Source: Enhygromyxa salina
GTDB lineage: Bacteria; Myxococcota_A; Polyangia; Nannocystales; Nannocystaceae
DNA: 64,000 bases
Direction: 5' to 3'
Assembly (NCBI RefSeq): GCF_000737335.2
Contig: NZ_JMCC02000044.1
Span: 1 to 64,000 of the forward strand
Position 1 is the stretch's first letter. Each line of letters opens with the position of its first letter. Shown here piece by piece: positions 53,867 through 62,931 of this stretch. Both the position numbers and the translations under genes were made by a program. The notes beneath the pieces were generated by a model. It was not told the origin of the DNA and ran no database searches. It saw only the letters and a program-made list of their open reading frames with translations.

Positions 53867-54841
53867 TCACGCCAGCGCGTCTTCGCGGCGCAGGGTGGTC
53901 TCGCCCTGCAGCCGCTCGAGCACGGCGAGCAGCTCTTCGTCGCCGCCCTCGGGCATTTGAATGTCGATCGTCACCAGCAGGTCGCCGCGCGCCTCACCGC
54001 GGATCCGCACGCCACGCTCGCGCAGCCGCAGGGTCTGGCCGTTTTGAGTGCCGGGCGGCAGCCGCATCGTCACCGATCCCCATGGCGTCGGCACGTCGAT
54101 CGGCCCGCCGCGGTAGGCCTCGAGCGCGGTCACCGGCAGCTTCATGCGCAGGTTGGTGCCGTCGCGCTCGAGGTTGCGACCCGGCAGCACGCGGACCGTG
54201 AGGATGATGTCGCCGGGTGGAGTTCCCGGACCGCCCTGTTCGCGCAGGCGCAGCTTGCCGCCGTCGGTCACGCCCTCGGGCACCCGGACGTCGAGGGTCC
54301 GCACGTTGCCCCCGCGCTCTTCGACCCGCAGCGGCACCGTGACCCCCAGCAGCGAGTCCATGATCGTGACGCTGATCTCGCCCTGGATGTCGGCCCCGCG
54401 ACGCGCCTGGGGACCGGGCCGACCCCCGCGCCCAAACATGTCGCCGCCATCGATGCGCCCGCCGCCGAACAGGCGCGAGAGCAGGTCGTCGAAGCTGGTC
54501 TCGCGCGCGTCGCCAAAGTCCGAGAAGGGGCTCTGCTGCCCGCCGAACCCACCTGGACGCCCGCCAAAGCCCCCCGACCGGGCCCGCTGGTAGGCCCGCG
54601 CCCGCTCGGGATCGAAGCCTTGCGTCAGCGACATCTCGCCAAACTCGTCGTACAGCTTGCGCTTGTTCTCGTCGCCCAGCACCTCGTAGGCCTGCGAGAC
54701 GTCCTTGAAGCGCTCCTCGGCGGCCTTGTCCCCCGGGTTCTTGTCGGGGTGAAACTGGCGGGTCAGCGACCGGTAGGTCTTCTTGATCTCGTCTTGCGAC
54801 GCGGACCGGTCGACGCCAAGCGATTGGTAGAGGTCCTTCAT
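53867..54841 (-). CDS. DnaJ-class co-chaperone without zinc finger (CbpA-like)
   Basis: The 324-residue J-protein begins MKDLYQSLGVDRSASQDEIK with HPD at residues 31-33, followed by a Gly/Phe-rich segment (RSGGFGGRPGGFGGQQSPF) and the C-terminal beta domains (SVTIMDSLLGVTVPLRVEER, VRVPEGVTDGGKLRL). There are no CxxCxGxG repeats, so it is class B/CbpA-like. It should stimulate a DnaK chaperone and hand it unfolded proteins. The start is 54841; the frame is open to 55279 but that part is repeat R1. It precedes lipA on the same strand by 43 bp. Confidence 0.9.
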   Translation of the reverse strand: MKDLYQSLGVDRSASQDEIKKTYRSLTRQFHPDKNPGDKAAEERFKDVSQAYEVLGDENKRKLYDEFGEMSLTQGFDPERARAYQRARSGGFGGRPGGFGGQQSPFSDFGDARETSFDDLLSRLFGGGRIDGGDMFGRGGRPGPQARRGADIQGEISVTIMDSLLGVTVPLRVEERGGNVRTLDVRVPEGVTDGGKLRLREQGGPGTPPGDIILTVRVLPGRNLERDGTNLRMKLPVTALEAYRGGPIDVPTPWGSVTMRLPPGTQNGQTLRLRERGVRIRGEARGDLLVTIDIQMPEGGDEELLAVLERLQGETTLRREDALA

Positions 54842-54959
54842 CGTGGCTGCTCTGCTCCGGCCAAGGCCGCGAGCGAGCTTAAGGGGCACCGCCAAAGACG
54901 CAACCCCCATAGCGAGCGAGGCAATTCCAGTGCGCACGCGGAGCCGACCGGCCGTGGTC

Positions 54960-55170
54960 GGCGCAGCCCCCGTGAGGAGCGAAGCGCCGTGGAGGCCCGA
55001 GGACCGAGCCAGCGGCTGCGGTCGGTGAAGCGGACGTAGGCGTGCGCCGAAGCCACCCGAGCCCCCTCCCAGGGGGCCAATCATGCGGATGCGAACAGCC
55101 AGCCCCGAGGAGCGAAGCGACCAGACGCGCGAGCGGCTGCAGTCGGCGAAGTCGTAGGTCCATGTGGGGG
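54960..55170 (+). repeat. Intergenic repeat R1 upstream of the radical SAM gene
   Basis: Between the DnaJ-like start (54841) and the radical SAM start (55200) lies a second full R1 region. It has GGCTGCGGTCGGTGAAG at about 55012-55030, the shared block GCCGAAGCCACCCGAGCCCC with hairpin GCCCCCT-CCC-AGGGGGC, and AGCGGCTGCAGTCGGCGAAG at about 55131-55150, followed by GTAGGTCCATGTGGGGGTAA. The order and orientation match the copy before trpC. No gene is seen in 54842-55199. Confidence 0.75.
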
Positions 55171-55199
55171 TAATGAAAAAAGGTGGTAACAAGCGCGCG

Positions 55200-58181
55200 A
55201 TGGCGACTTCGGTGAACCTCGAGGATCTTCGGGATGACGCGCTTGCCGCGCATCCGTACGCAGCCTTCCTCGCGCGCATGAAGAAGCCGGGGCGCTACCT
55301 TGGCGGCGAGGAGCAGGCGATCGTCAAGTCGCACGCCGAGCTGGCTTGTCGGTTCGTGCTCGCGTTCCCCGATCTCTACGAGATCGGCATGAGTCACCTC
55401 GGCACCCGGATCATCTACGACCTCGTCAACGCGGCCGACGACCTGTGCTGTGAGCGGGCGTTCTCACCGTGGCGCGACATGGAGGCCGAGCTGCGCGAGC
55501 GCGAGCTGCCGCTGGTCTCGCTCGAGACCTACACCCCCCTGCGCGAGTTCGACGTGGTCGGCGTCTCGTTGCAGTACGAGCTGAGCTACTCCAACGTGCT
55601 GCTCAACCTCGAGCTTGGCCAGGTCCCGCTGCGCTCGCGCGATCGATCCGACGCGGATCCAATCGTGATCGCTGGCGGCCCCACGGCCACGCACCCCGAG
55701 CCGCTCGCCGACTTCATCGATCTGTTCTTGGTCGGTGAGGCCGAAGAGTTGCTGCCCCAGCTGCTGCGCCTGATCGGTCAGATGCGCCACGAAGGCCGGC
55801 CGCGGCTCGAGATCCTCGCCGCCGCCGCGCAGCTGCCTGGCATGTACGTGCCGATGTTCTTCGAGGTCGCCGTCGAGCCGCGGACCGAGCTGCAGGTCGT
55901 CGTTGGCCGCTCGCCGGAGGGGGAGGCCGCCAACGCGCCACTCGACATCCAGCGCGTGTTCGTCCGCAACCTCGACGACTTCAAATTCCCCACGCGCTTC
56001 CCGATCCCCTACGCCGAGGCGATCTTCGACCGCGCCAGCGTCGAGATCACCCGGGGCTGCACCGAGGGCTGCCGGTTTTGCCAGGCCGGCATGATCTACC
56101 GCCCGGTCCGCGAGCGAAAGCCCGAGGATATCGTCGCCGCCGTGCTCGAGGGCACCGACGCCGCCGGCTTCAACGAGGCCAGCCTCACGGCCCTCAGCAC
56201 CGCCGACGTGTCGTGCATCGATCCGCTGATCAAGGCCCTGGTCCCCGAGCTGGCCAAGCGCCGGGTCTCGCTGGGCATCGCGTCGCTGCGCGCCTACGGC
56301 CTCAACGAGTCGATGATGGACGAGATCAAGAAGGTTGGGATCGACGGCCTGACCTTCGCGCCCGAGGCGGGCACCCAGCGCATGCGCGACGTGATCAACA
56401 AGAACGTCAGCGACGAAGACATCCTGGCTTCGGCCAAGCGGATGTTCGAGCGCGGCTACGAGCGCATGAAGATGTACTTCATCATGGGCTTGCCGACCGA
56501 GACCGACGAGGACCTCGCCGGGATCATCGAGACCGGTCGCATGGTCCGCAACGTCGCCCGCGAGCTCGAGCTGGCCCGGCCCCCCGCGATCACGCTCAGC
56601 GTCTCGCAGCACGTGCCCAAGCCCCACACCCCGTTTCAGTGGGCCGCGATGGACAGCATGGAGGACCTCGAGACCAAGGTCCGGCTGCTGCGCGACATGG
56701 CAACCCGCAACAAGCTGGCGATCAAGACCCACAACGTGCGCGAGAGCTGGCTCGAGTGCCTGTTCGCCCGCGGGGATCGGCGGCTTGGCGACGTGCTCGA
56801 GACCGCCTACCAAAACGGCGCGCGCTTCGACGGATGGAAGGAGTACTTCTCGTTCGAGACCTGGCTCGACGCGCTCGAGACCCACGCGATCCGGCCCGAG
56901 ATCTACACCCGCACGCTGCCGGTCGGCGTGCCGCTGCCGTGGTCGCACCTCGACATGCAGCTCGAGCCCGGCTTCTTGGAAGGGGAGTACCGCAAGGCCT
57001 TGGCCAGCCGCGTGTCGCCGCCGTGCGGCAAGCCGGCCGGCGCCAAGGTTCACCACACCACGCTCGACGCGGCCCAGGCCGAGCAAAAGCGACTGGTCTG
57101 CTACGACTGCGGCGTGGCCTGTGATCTGGGCGAGATGCGAGAGGAGCGGATCGTCGCGCTGCGTGGGCTCTCGACCATGGCGACCGAGCGCGAGGTCGAG
57201 ATCGCCAAGCAAGAGGCCGCGGCCGAGGCGGCCGAGCTCGCCCAGCAACAGGCCCAACAGCAGGCCCAAGCGGGCGGCGAACAGCTGATCCCGCTCGATC
57301 GCCTGCGCCGGGGCATGGCCGCCAGCAACCTCGCTGACGACAGCGCCTTCAAGCACAACGCCGAGGCGCCCTACAGCAAGGTCCGGCTGTTCTTCGCCAA
57401 GCGCGGGACCATTCGCTTCCTCAGCCAGCTCGACTTGGTTCGCATCATTCCCCGCATGTTTCGGCGCGCCGGGCTCGAGATCGGGTTCTCGCGCGGGTTC
57501 TCGCCGTTGCCACGCATGAGCTTTGGCCCGGCGCTGGCGCTGGGCATGGGCGCCGACGAAGACGTGCTCGACTGTGACCTGCTGCTCGAGCGATCGGCCG
57601 AGGACATGCTCGGCTTGCTCGACGCGGCCGAGCGGGCCGCGATCGCGGCTGACCTGCTCGAGCGCCTGCGCGCCGTCCAGCCGCCTGGTTTTCACCTGCT
57701 CGACGCCCGGATCGTCCCGCCCGGCGAGAAGACCCTCGGTGAGCTGGTCGCCGGGGCCGACTTCGCCGTCCACCTCCAGCCCGAGCAAATGTCTGGCCTG
57801 CGCGAGCGCGTCGATGGGATGCTCGCGGCCGGCAACCTGTTCGTCACCCGGCAGCAGAAGGTCAAGAAGAAGCACCGTGGCAAGCGGCGCGAGGTCGGGA
57901 GCAAGAGCGTGACGATCGATCTGGATCAGCGCCTGCTCTCTGCCGATGTCGACGAGGACCTCGCCCTGCTGCGGTTTCGCCTGCGAACCGACGTGGAGGG
58001 CGCCAACGCGCGTCCGCGCGAGCTCGCGGCGCTCTTGCTCGGCGCGCCCGTGGAAGATCACCGCATGCGACGCGAGCGACTGCTCGCCCGGCCCGAGCCC
58101 GAGTCGGAGCTGATCGGCCTGCGCGAGCTTGGTGGCGCCTGGCGGCCCGAGCACCGCCGACACGTGCCCGGGCCTGTCTAG
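55200..58181 (+). CDS. B12-binding radical SAM protein fused to DUF2344
   Basis: The 993-residue protein combines a B12-binding-like N-terminal domain, a radical SAM core with CTEGCRFC (Cys287, 291, 294) and a C-terminal DUF2344 (TIGR03936) domain starting about residue 725 (KVRLFFAKRGTIRFLSQLDL). This is the TIGR03960 architecture, widespread but without proven chemistry. Segments such as FPDLYEIGMSHLGTRIIYDL and EITRGCTEGC are family features. A Gln/Ala-rich linker joins the parts. The ATG at 55200 follows an AAAGGTGG ribosome binding site; an ATG at 55173 would add nine residues. Confidence 0.9.
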   Translation: MATSVNLEDLRDDALAAHPYAAFLARMKKPGRYLGGEEQAIVKSHAELACRFVLAFPDLYEIGMSHLGTRIIYDLVNAADDLCCERAFSPWRDMEAELRERELPLVSLETYTPLREFDVVGVSLQYELSYSNVLLNLELGQVPLRSRDRSDADPIVIAGGPTATHPEPLADFIDLFLVGEAEELLPQLLRLIGQMRHEGRPRLEILAAAAQLPGMYVPMFFEVAVEPRTELQVVVGRSPEGEAANAPLDIQRVFVRNLDDFKFPTRFPIPYAEAIFDRASVEITRGCTEGCRFCQAGMIYRPVRERKPEDIVAAVLEGTDAAGFNEASLTALSTADVSCIDPLIKALVPELAKRRVSLGIASLRAYGLNESMMDEIKKVGIDGLTFAPEAGTQRMRDVINKNVSDEDILASAKRMFERGYERMKMYFIMGLPTETDEDLAGIIETGRMVRNVARELELARPPAITLSVSQHVPKPHTPFQWAAMDSMEDLETKVRLLRDMATRNKLAIKTHNVRESWLECLFARGDRRLGDVLETAYQNGARFDGWKEYFSFETWLDALETHAIRPEIYTRTLPVGVPLPWSHLDMQLEPGFLEGEYRKALASRVSPPCGKPAGAKVHHTTLDAAQAEQKRLVCYDCGVACDLGEMREERIVALRGLSTMATEREVEIAKQEAAAEAAELAQQQAQQQAQAGGEQLIPLDRLRRGMAASNLADDSAFKHNAEAPYSKVRLFFAKRGTIRFLSQLDLVRIIPRMFRRAGLEIGFSRGFSPLPRMSFGPALALGMGADEDVLDCDLLLERSAEDMLGLLDAAERAAIAADLLERLRAVQPPGFHLLDARIVPPGEKTLGELVAGADFAVHLQPEQMSGLRERVDGMLAAGNLFVTRQQKVKKKHRGKRREVGSKSVTIDLDQRLLSADVDEDLALLRFRLRTDVEGANARPRELAALLLGAPVEDHRMRRERLLARPEPESELIGLRELGGAWRPEHRRHVPGPV

Positions 58182-58215
58182 GTCTAGGCCGACTGCGGCC
58201 GGTTCGGCCCAACCC

Positions 58216-59301
58216 TCACTGCGGATCGGCGCAGAAGGTCTTGGGTCCAACCCAGCTGATCATGTTCTGCCAGAACACCTCGACCTGCGGGATCTGCTGC
58301 CACTCCGAGTCGAAGCTGATCCACTCGTCGGCGAACACGATCGCCGCGCCATCGGTCAGCTCGACCGCCGTACCCAGCGAGGTGTTGTTCTCACCCTGGG
58401 GCCGAACGAACACCATGCCGGCACCGACCACCTGCCAGCCGCCGTAGATCTGCACGCCCTGGGCCCCCTCGGCGACTGGATGGTTCTGCCAGACCTCCGT
58501 GGGGTCGATGTAGATCGGCGCGGCGTAGCTCAGGCCCGTCGGGATCGTCACCAGCGAGTTTTGCTGGGCGACGTCGGTTGGGTTGTTGGTGTAGCCGGCC
58601 ATGCTGATCAACCCATGCCCGGCTGCGATCCAGGCTTGTAGGATCGCGGCCTCTTGGGGCGAGTACTGATGGGTCAGGCGGTCGACGATCAAGATGTCGA
58701 TCTCGGCGAGATCGTCGACCGTCAGCACATGGTTGACCATGGTCCCGAACCGGGTGGCCGTGGTGCCCTTGCTCTCGAGCCACGCTTCGAAGTCCGCCGC
58801 CGGGTTGGCGCCCTTGTTGCCGATGATCCCGATCCGATAGCAGTCGCAGAACCCATCCATGCCCTCGTCGAGGTCGTCGATGATGCCGTTGCAGTCCTCG
58901 TCGAGGCCGTCGCAGGCGATCTCGGCGACCTCGCATTGGTCACCGTCGCCGTCGCCATCACCGGTGTCCCCGTCACCATCACCAGTGTCGCCGTCGCCGT
59001 CGCCGTCGCCGGTATCACCGTCGCCGTCACCGGTGTCGCCGTCGCCGTCCCCGTCGCCAGTGTCACCGTCGCCGGTATCACCGTCGCCGTCGCCAGGGTC
59101 ACCGTCACCGGTGTCGCCGTCGCCGTCGCCCGGTCCCGTCGAGCTCATCGTTCCCGACGCCTCGGAACCATCGGCGGTCTCGCTGGCGGTGCCGCCGTCG
59201 TTGGCGGTGTCGTTCCCGCCGTCGGCCGTGTTGTCGCCACACGCGAGCGAGGCGGCGGTCAGAGTCAGCAAGCAGGTGAACAGCGAGCGATGGCGCAACA
59301 T
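58216..59301 (-). CDS. MopE-type lipoprotein with GDGD repeats and a ThuA/GATase-like domain
   Basis: A 361-residue lipoprotein (MLRHRSLFTCLLTLTAASLA then C) with about 70 residues of repeated GDGD and TGDGDGD, then CDGLDEDCNGIIDDLDEG, the putative metal-binding motif of MopE-like proteins, and a C-terminal domain (YRIGIIGNKGANPAADFEAW, then LAEIDILIVDRLTHQYSP) resembling class I glutamine-amidotransferase or ThuA-like folds. A catalytic Cys is not obvious at the expected place, so a non-catalytic surface role is likely. The repeat DNA is long and slippage-prone. It converges on the radical SAM gene, 34 bp apart. Confidence 0.8.
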   Translation of the reverse strand: MLRHRSLFTCLLTLTAASLACGDNTADGGNDTANDGGTASETADGSEASGTMSSTGPGDGDGDTGDGDPGDGDGDTGDGDTGDGDGDGDTGDGDGDTGDGDGDGDTGDGDGDTGDGDGDGDQCEVAEIACDGLDEDCNGIIDDLDEGMDGFCDCYRIGIIGNKGANPAADFEAWLESKGTTATRFGTMVNHVLTVDDLAEIDILIVDRLTHQYSPQEAAILQAWIAAGHGLISMAGYTNNPTDVAQQNSLVTIPTGLSYAAPIYIDPTEVWQNHPVAEGAQGVQIYGGWQVVGAGMVFVRPQGENNTSLGTAVELTDGAAIVFADEWISFDSEWQQIPQVEVFWQNMISWVGPKTFCADPQ

Positions 59302-59391
59302 CCCGCGAGTGTACGCCGATGCTGACGGCGGCGATCCAGCGATTTGGAGTCACTCGACCGCCACGTCAGCGCGCCTGTTCGCGCGGCCGGG

Positions 59392-61449
59392 TCAGGCAAG
59401 CGGCTTCTCAAACGCCGGCGGCTTGCCGCGCTGCATCGCCTTCACGCCGATCGCGGTGCTGCTCATGGTCAGGCTCTGCGCGGCTGCGCGCTCTTCGACC
59501 GCAGATCCCTCGGCAAACGGCAGCGCGTTTGCGCGCTCGATCGTGCTGGCGATCAGCTCGCGCAGGTCCGCGTCGAGCGGCACGCCCGCCTCGTTGCACG
59601 GATCCACATCACGGCTGGCCGCGACCTCGGCTGGCCCGTCGCGGAACGCCGGGCGCTCGATCTTGCCAGCCGCGATCCCAGCCGCGAACGCCATGCTCTC
59701 GGCCGGCAGATCGCGGATCGCCACGACCTTCGAGACGTAGCCCCACTCGGCGGCCTCCTCGGCCTTGAACGCGTGCCCGGTCAGCAACAGCTCGCTGATC
59801 CGCGCCCAGCTCTGCGGCTTGGAAGCCCGGTGAATGTGGTGGCAGCCCCCGAGACCCGGCAGCACCCCAACGGTTGGCTCGGGCTGACCGATCACCGTTC
59901 CGGCCCCGGCCACCCGGGCCTGACAGCACGACGCAAACTCGTTGCTGCCGCCAAGCACCCGGCCCACGAGCGCGGCCACGGTTGGCTTGGCGCTGGTCTT
60001 GAACTTCATGAGCGTGCGCTTCCAGCCTTGGATCAGGCCAAGCGCCCGATCGTGATCGCCAAGCACGGGCACGAAGCAGTTCAAGTCTGCGCCGTGGCCA
60101 AACTCGCGGCTGAGGGTGCCGTCCGGCGCCACGACGATCGCCGCGACGGCGTCGTCGTTGGCGAGCTGCTCGTAGGCCGCGTCGAGCTCGGCGATGAAGC
60201 GATGGTTGATCGTGCGACGCCCGAGCGAGATCAGCCCAACGTTTCCGTGCACGGCGGTGGACACGTAGATCGAGGCGAGCGCGGCTTCGCTCAGCTCGGC
60301 GATCGGCGCGACCTCGTCGGCCTTGGTGATCGACTGATCCGCCAAGAACGCGGCGACCAGCTGCTTGCTGGCCTCGAGCCCGCGCTCGGCGATCAACGCC
60401 GGGGTCCCCATCGAGAACGCCAAGGCGTTCTCACACAAGAAGTTGAGCGCGTCGGCCCGCGCGACCTCGTGCTTCAGCATGTAGGCCGTCAGCGAGAACA
60501 GCATCCCGAGCATGCGCTGCTCGACCATGGCCACGTGCTCGGGCGGGCACTGCTGGCCGCGCTCGTAGGGCCACTTCTTGTGGGGGTCCTTCATGTAGGG
60601 CTGCCACTGCTCGGGGATCTGGTACAGCGTGGAGTCGACCTCCTCGCTCAGCAGCTGCATGCAGTGCGCGGACAGGTAGTTGGCACCCGGGATCAGGTTG
60701 TGCACGAAGAAGGGCGAGGTCCCCAGCAGCTTGCGGCACACGTCGTCGATCTGCGCGGGCGCGAGCCCCGTGCTGGCGTGGATGCGGACCGCCTCGAGCA
60801 TCATCCCGCAGAAGATGCGGTCGGCCGCGAACGCCGGCGCGTCAGCGGTCTCGATCAGGTTCATCCCGAGCTTGCTCAGGAACTTGCGGATCACCTTCAG
60901 GGTGTCCTTTGACGTCGTGCAGCCGCGCGTGGGGACCTCCCACAGCTTGTTGGTCAGGTGCGGGAAGAAGGGGTGCATCACGCCCGAGCGATCGGCCCCA
61001 GGCAGGCCCTCGAACAGGTGCTTGGTGGTCAGGCCCGAGGTCGCCGAGAACACGTAGGCTTCTGGGTCGCGGGCCCGGATCGCCCGGTAGAAGGGTTGCT
61101 TGATGTCGAGCCGCTCGGGGATCGCCTCGAACACGAAGCCGAGCCGCAGCGCCGCGGGGACGTCGTCGAGGGTGCCCTGCACGATCGTCATGTTGTCGAG
61201 CACCGCGTCCACTTCCTCCGGGGAGAACCGCCCGCCGAACGCCTCGCGCAGCTTGTCCTTCACGCCCTGCACCGCGTCCGAGAGATCCAGCGCGATCACG
61301 GGCACGCCGTGCTTCGCCAGCAGCCGGCCAAATTGTCCGAGCTTGCCGAAGCCCACGTTGCCGCATGCACCCGCGACCAACAGCGCCTTGACGGGCTCGC
61401 TGGCATCGGGCTGGAAGATCGCGCTGACGGAAGGATCGCTGATCGGCAT
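59392..61449 (-). CDS. 3-hydroxyacyl-CoA dehydrogenase/enoyl-CoA hydratase fusion
   Basis: The 685-residue protein has an N-terminal 3-hydroxyacyl-CoA dehydrogenase (NAD-binding start LLVAGACGNVGFGKLGQFGR, a non-standard glycine motif; SATSGLTTKHLFEG and GVMHPFFPHLTNKLWEV; C-terminal 3HCDH part up to about residue 390) and a C-terminal crotonase domain (about 400-600) with both catalytic Glu, in GGSNEFASCCQ and GQPEPTVGVLPGLGG. The domain order is the reverse of E. coli FadB. It probably works in beta-oxidation or in crotonyl-CoA metabolism. It stands alone. Confidence 0.85.
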   Translation of the reverse strand: MPISDPSVSAIFQPDASEPVKALLVAGACGNVGFGKLGQFGRLLAKHGVPVIALDLSDAVQGVKDKLREAFGGRFSPEEVDAVLDNMTIVQGTLDDVPAALRLGFVFEAIPERLDIKQPFYRAIRARDPEAYVFSATSGLTTKHLFEGLPGADRSGVMHPFFPHLTNKLWEVPTRGCTTSKDTLKVIRKFLSKLGMNLIETADAPAFAADRIFCGMMLEAVRIHASTGLAPAQIDDVCRKLLGTSPFFVHNLIPGANYLSAHCMQLLSEEVDSTLYQIPEQWQPYMKDPHKKWPYERGQQCPPEHVAMVEQRMLGMLFSLTAYMLKHEVARADALNFLCENALAFSMGTPALIAERGLEASKQLVAAFLADQSITKADEVAPIAELSEAALASIYVSTAVHGNVGLISLGRRTINHRFIAELDAAYEQLANDDAVAAIVVAPDGTLSREFGHGADLNCFVPVLGDHDRALGLIQGWKRTLMKFKTSAKPTVAALVGRVLGGSNEFASCCQARVAGAGTVIGQPEPTVGVLPGLGGCHHIHRASKPQSWARISELLLTGHAFKAEEAAEWGYVSKVVAIRDLPAESMAFAAGIAAGKIERPAFRDGPAEVAASRDVDPCNEAGVPLDADLRELIASTIERANALPFAEGSAVEERAAAQSLTMSSTAIGVKAMQRGKPPAFEKPLA

Positions 61450-61544
61450 GGCCCGGATGGTAGGGAAGGGCGCCGGGCTTTTGACAGGTCCGCAAAGGTC
61501 GTCGATTGAGCTTTTTCACGGGCCGGGCTGATAGACTGCCCGCG

Positions 61545-62036
61545 ATGTCGACCTCACGCGTGCTCACCCTGGCCCTGTTGCTCGTCTCGCTTCCCGCCTG
61601 CAAGGGCGCAGAAACCGAGAAGAAGGCCGACACCTCGGCCGCATCCGCGCCCACGCCCGCGGCCGATCCCGCGGCCCCCGAGGCTGGTGGGGCGCCCGTC
61701 GCCGCTGGCGAGGGCGAGGGCGAGGGCGAGGGCGACACGGGGACGGACACCGAGACCGGTGAAGAGCAAGAAGAGCAACCACCACTGCCCGCGTCCTTCG
61801 AGCAGGTCGGCGTCGAGCTGTGCGACACCTACGTGAAGGACTTCGTGGCCTGTATCGACAGCAAAGTGCCAGAAGCGGAGCGCGAGGCCCTGCGCCGCCA
61901 GGTGTTCATCAACATCGAGGCGTGGAAGCAGACCGCGGCGGGCGGGGCGTCCGCCAAGCAGGGGCTCCAGACTGGCTGCCGCATCGCTCGCGAGCAGGCC
62001 AAGCGCGCAACGCAGGATTGGGGCTGCGAGTGGTGA
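61545..62036 (+). CDS. Small lipoprotein with a Gly-Glu linker
   Basis: A 163-residue lipoprotein (MSTSRVLTLALLLVSLPACK) with an Ala/Pro/Gly linker containing EGEGEGEGDTGTDTETG, then a C-terminal helical domain with paired cysteines (VELCDTYVKDFVACIDSKVP, then GCRIAREQAKRATQDWGCEW). The CxxYxxxxxxC spacing suggests a small disulfide-linked helical bundle. No family name is known. It is preceded by a 95-bp spacer after the fusion-enzyme start and followed by 487 gene-free bases. Confidence 0.7.
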   Translation: MSTSRVLTLALLLVSLPACKGAETEKKADTSAASAPTPAADPAAPEAGGAPVAAGEGEGEGEGDTGTDTETGEEQEEQPPLPASFEQVGVELCDTYVKDFVACIDSKVPEAEREALRRQVFINIEAWKQTAAGGASAKQGLQTGCRIAREQAKRATQDWGCEW

Positions 62037-62523
62037 TCTCTCCCCGCATCCGCCGCGCTTGAGTCTTCGCACCCGCGAATTTCACTTCGCGTGACAAATT
62101 TGTCGGGTCAACGCCCGGCACGCGAGAAACTAGCTTTGTCAGTTCGCGTGCTGCCCGCCGTTCGGGTGATCCGTGACGTCGCGAGCCAGGGGACCAGATT
62201 CCGGTCGATCCTTGATTCTTCTGGCATTTATCGGCGCATGGCGCCCAGGTCTGGCACCGGATAGCGTGATGTCGCCGTGTGCTTGCTTGTGTTTAATTAC
62301 CTTCACAAAGTCCTGATGCGTGCGCCCCACACCCCCAAAACCTGGAGCGAAGCGGGGTGTCCACAGGTACTGCACCGAATGTCGGGGCTGCGGTCGCCTC
62401 GGACACGTGGTAATGATTGCATCCGGCGCACGCGCCGCTCGCCCCGCGCAAGCCCAGTCACACTCGGTGCCTGGGTGTGGGGCTTCCAAACCGACTCGAA
62501 TCGACACACGGAGAGACGCGAGA
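62037..62523 (+). other. 487-bp stretch without a gene
   Basis: No protein or RNA gene is recognised. The stretch is less GC-rich than its surroundings around 62270-62310 and contains CGCGAA-TTTCAC-TTCGCG at 62074-62091 and a 12-bp palindrome at 62093-62104. It probably holds the promoter of the small lipoprotein gene at 62524, which has a good GGAGAG ribosome binding site. Confidence 0.5.
62093..62104. promoter_or_regulatory. Perfect 12-bp palindrome, candidate operator
   Basis: GACAAATTTGTC is a perfect palindrome, part of a longer imperfect TGAC...GTCGGGTCA arrangement, in the spacer between two lipoprotein genes. It could be a repressor site. No matching site was noticed elsewhere in the window. 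Confidence 0.3.
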
Positions 62524-62802
62524 ATGAAGTTCAACACCACCATCCTCGTCGCCGCCCTTACTGCTCTGACCTTCGCCGCCCCTGCTTGCGACAAGAAGGA
62601 AGAGAAGAAGGACGACAAGAAGGCCGACAAGGCCGACGAAAAGAAGGCCGATGACAAGGCCGATGCCAAGAAGGCCGATGAGCCTGCACCCGAGGCCGCA
62701 CCGGCCGAGGTTGCTGCCCCCGAAGCCGCGCCCCCAGAGGGCGAGGCTGCACCAGAGGGCGAAGCCGCACCCGCGGGCGACGCTGAAGCCGCCCCCGAGT
62801 AA
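62524..62802 (+). CDS. Small Lys/Asp and Pro/Glu/Ala-rich lipoprotein
   Basis: A 92-residue lipoprotein (MKFNTTILVAALTALTFAAP then AC) whose mature part is only low-complexity: DKKEEKKDDKKADKADEKKA, then PEAAP and PEGEAAPEG repeats. No folded domain is visible. The good ribosome binding site (GGAGAG, 10 bp upstream) and the strong terminator behind it suggest an abundant, single-gene mRNA. It could be a spacer-like envelope lipoprotein. Codons are simpler than those of the neighbours. Confidence 0.7.
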   Translation: MKFNTTILVAALTALTFAAPACDKKEEKKDDKKADKADEKKADDKADAKKADEPAPEAAPAEVAAPEAAPPEGEAAPEGEAAPAGDAEAAPE

Positions 62803-62825
62803 TCCACCCTCTACAGAATGGAAGG

Positions 62826-62856
62826 CCGGAGCCACGTGGCTCCGGTCTTTCTTTTT
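62826..62856 (+). terminator. Intrinsic terminator after the 62524 lipoprotein gene
   Basis: CCGGAGCCAC pairs perfectly with GTGGCTCCGG (62826-62845) and is followed by TCTTTCTTTTT. It is the best-formed terminator in the window, 24 bp after the stop codon. Confidence 0.92.
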
Positions 62857-62931
62857 GGTTCACGCCTGGACTCACGTCGCAGCGATGTACAGCGTGCGCC
62901 GTCCTGGTACTTTGCAGACAGAGAGACGACG

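Noticed and set aside
55464..58250. A 928-codon open frame on the minus strand
   Set aside because: It is antisense to the radical SAM gene, has no family motif, and its composition is the shadow of a GC-rich codon pattern.
58940..59140. Regular short repeats that could be mistaken for a CRISPR array
   Set aside because: They are coding repeats for Gly-Asp residues, with no unique spacers and no cas genes nearby.
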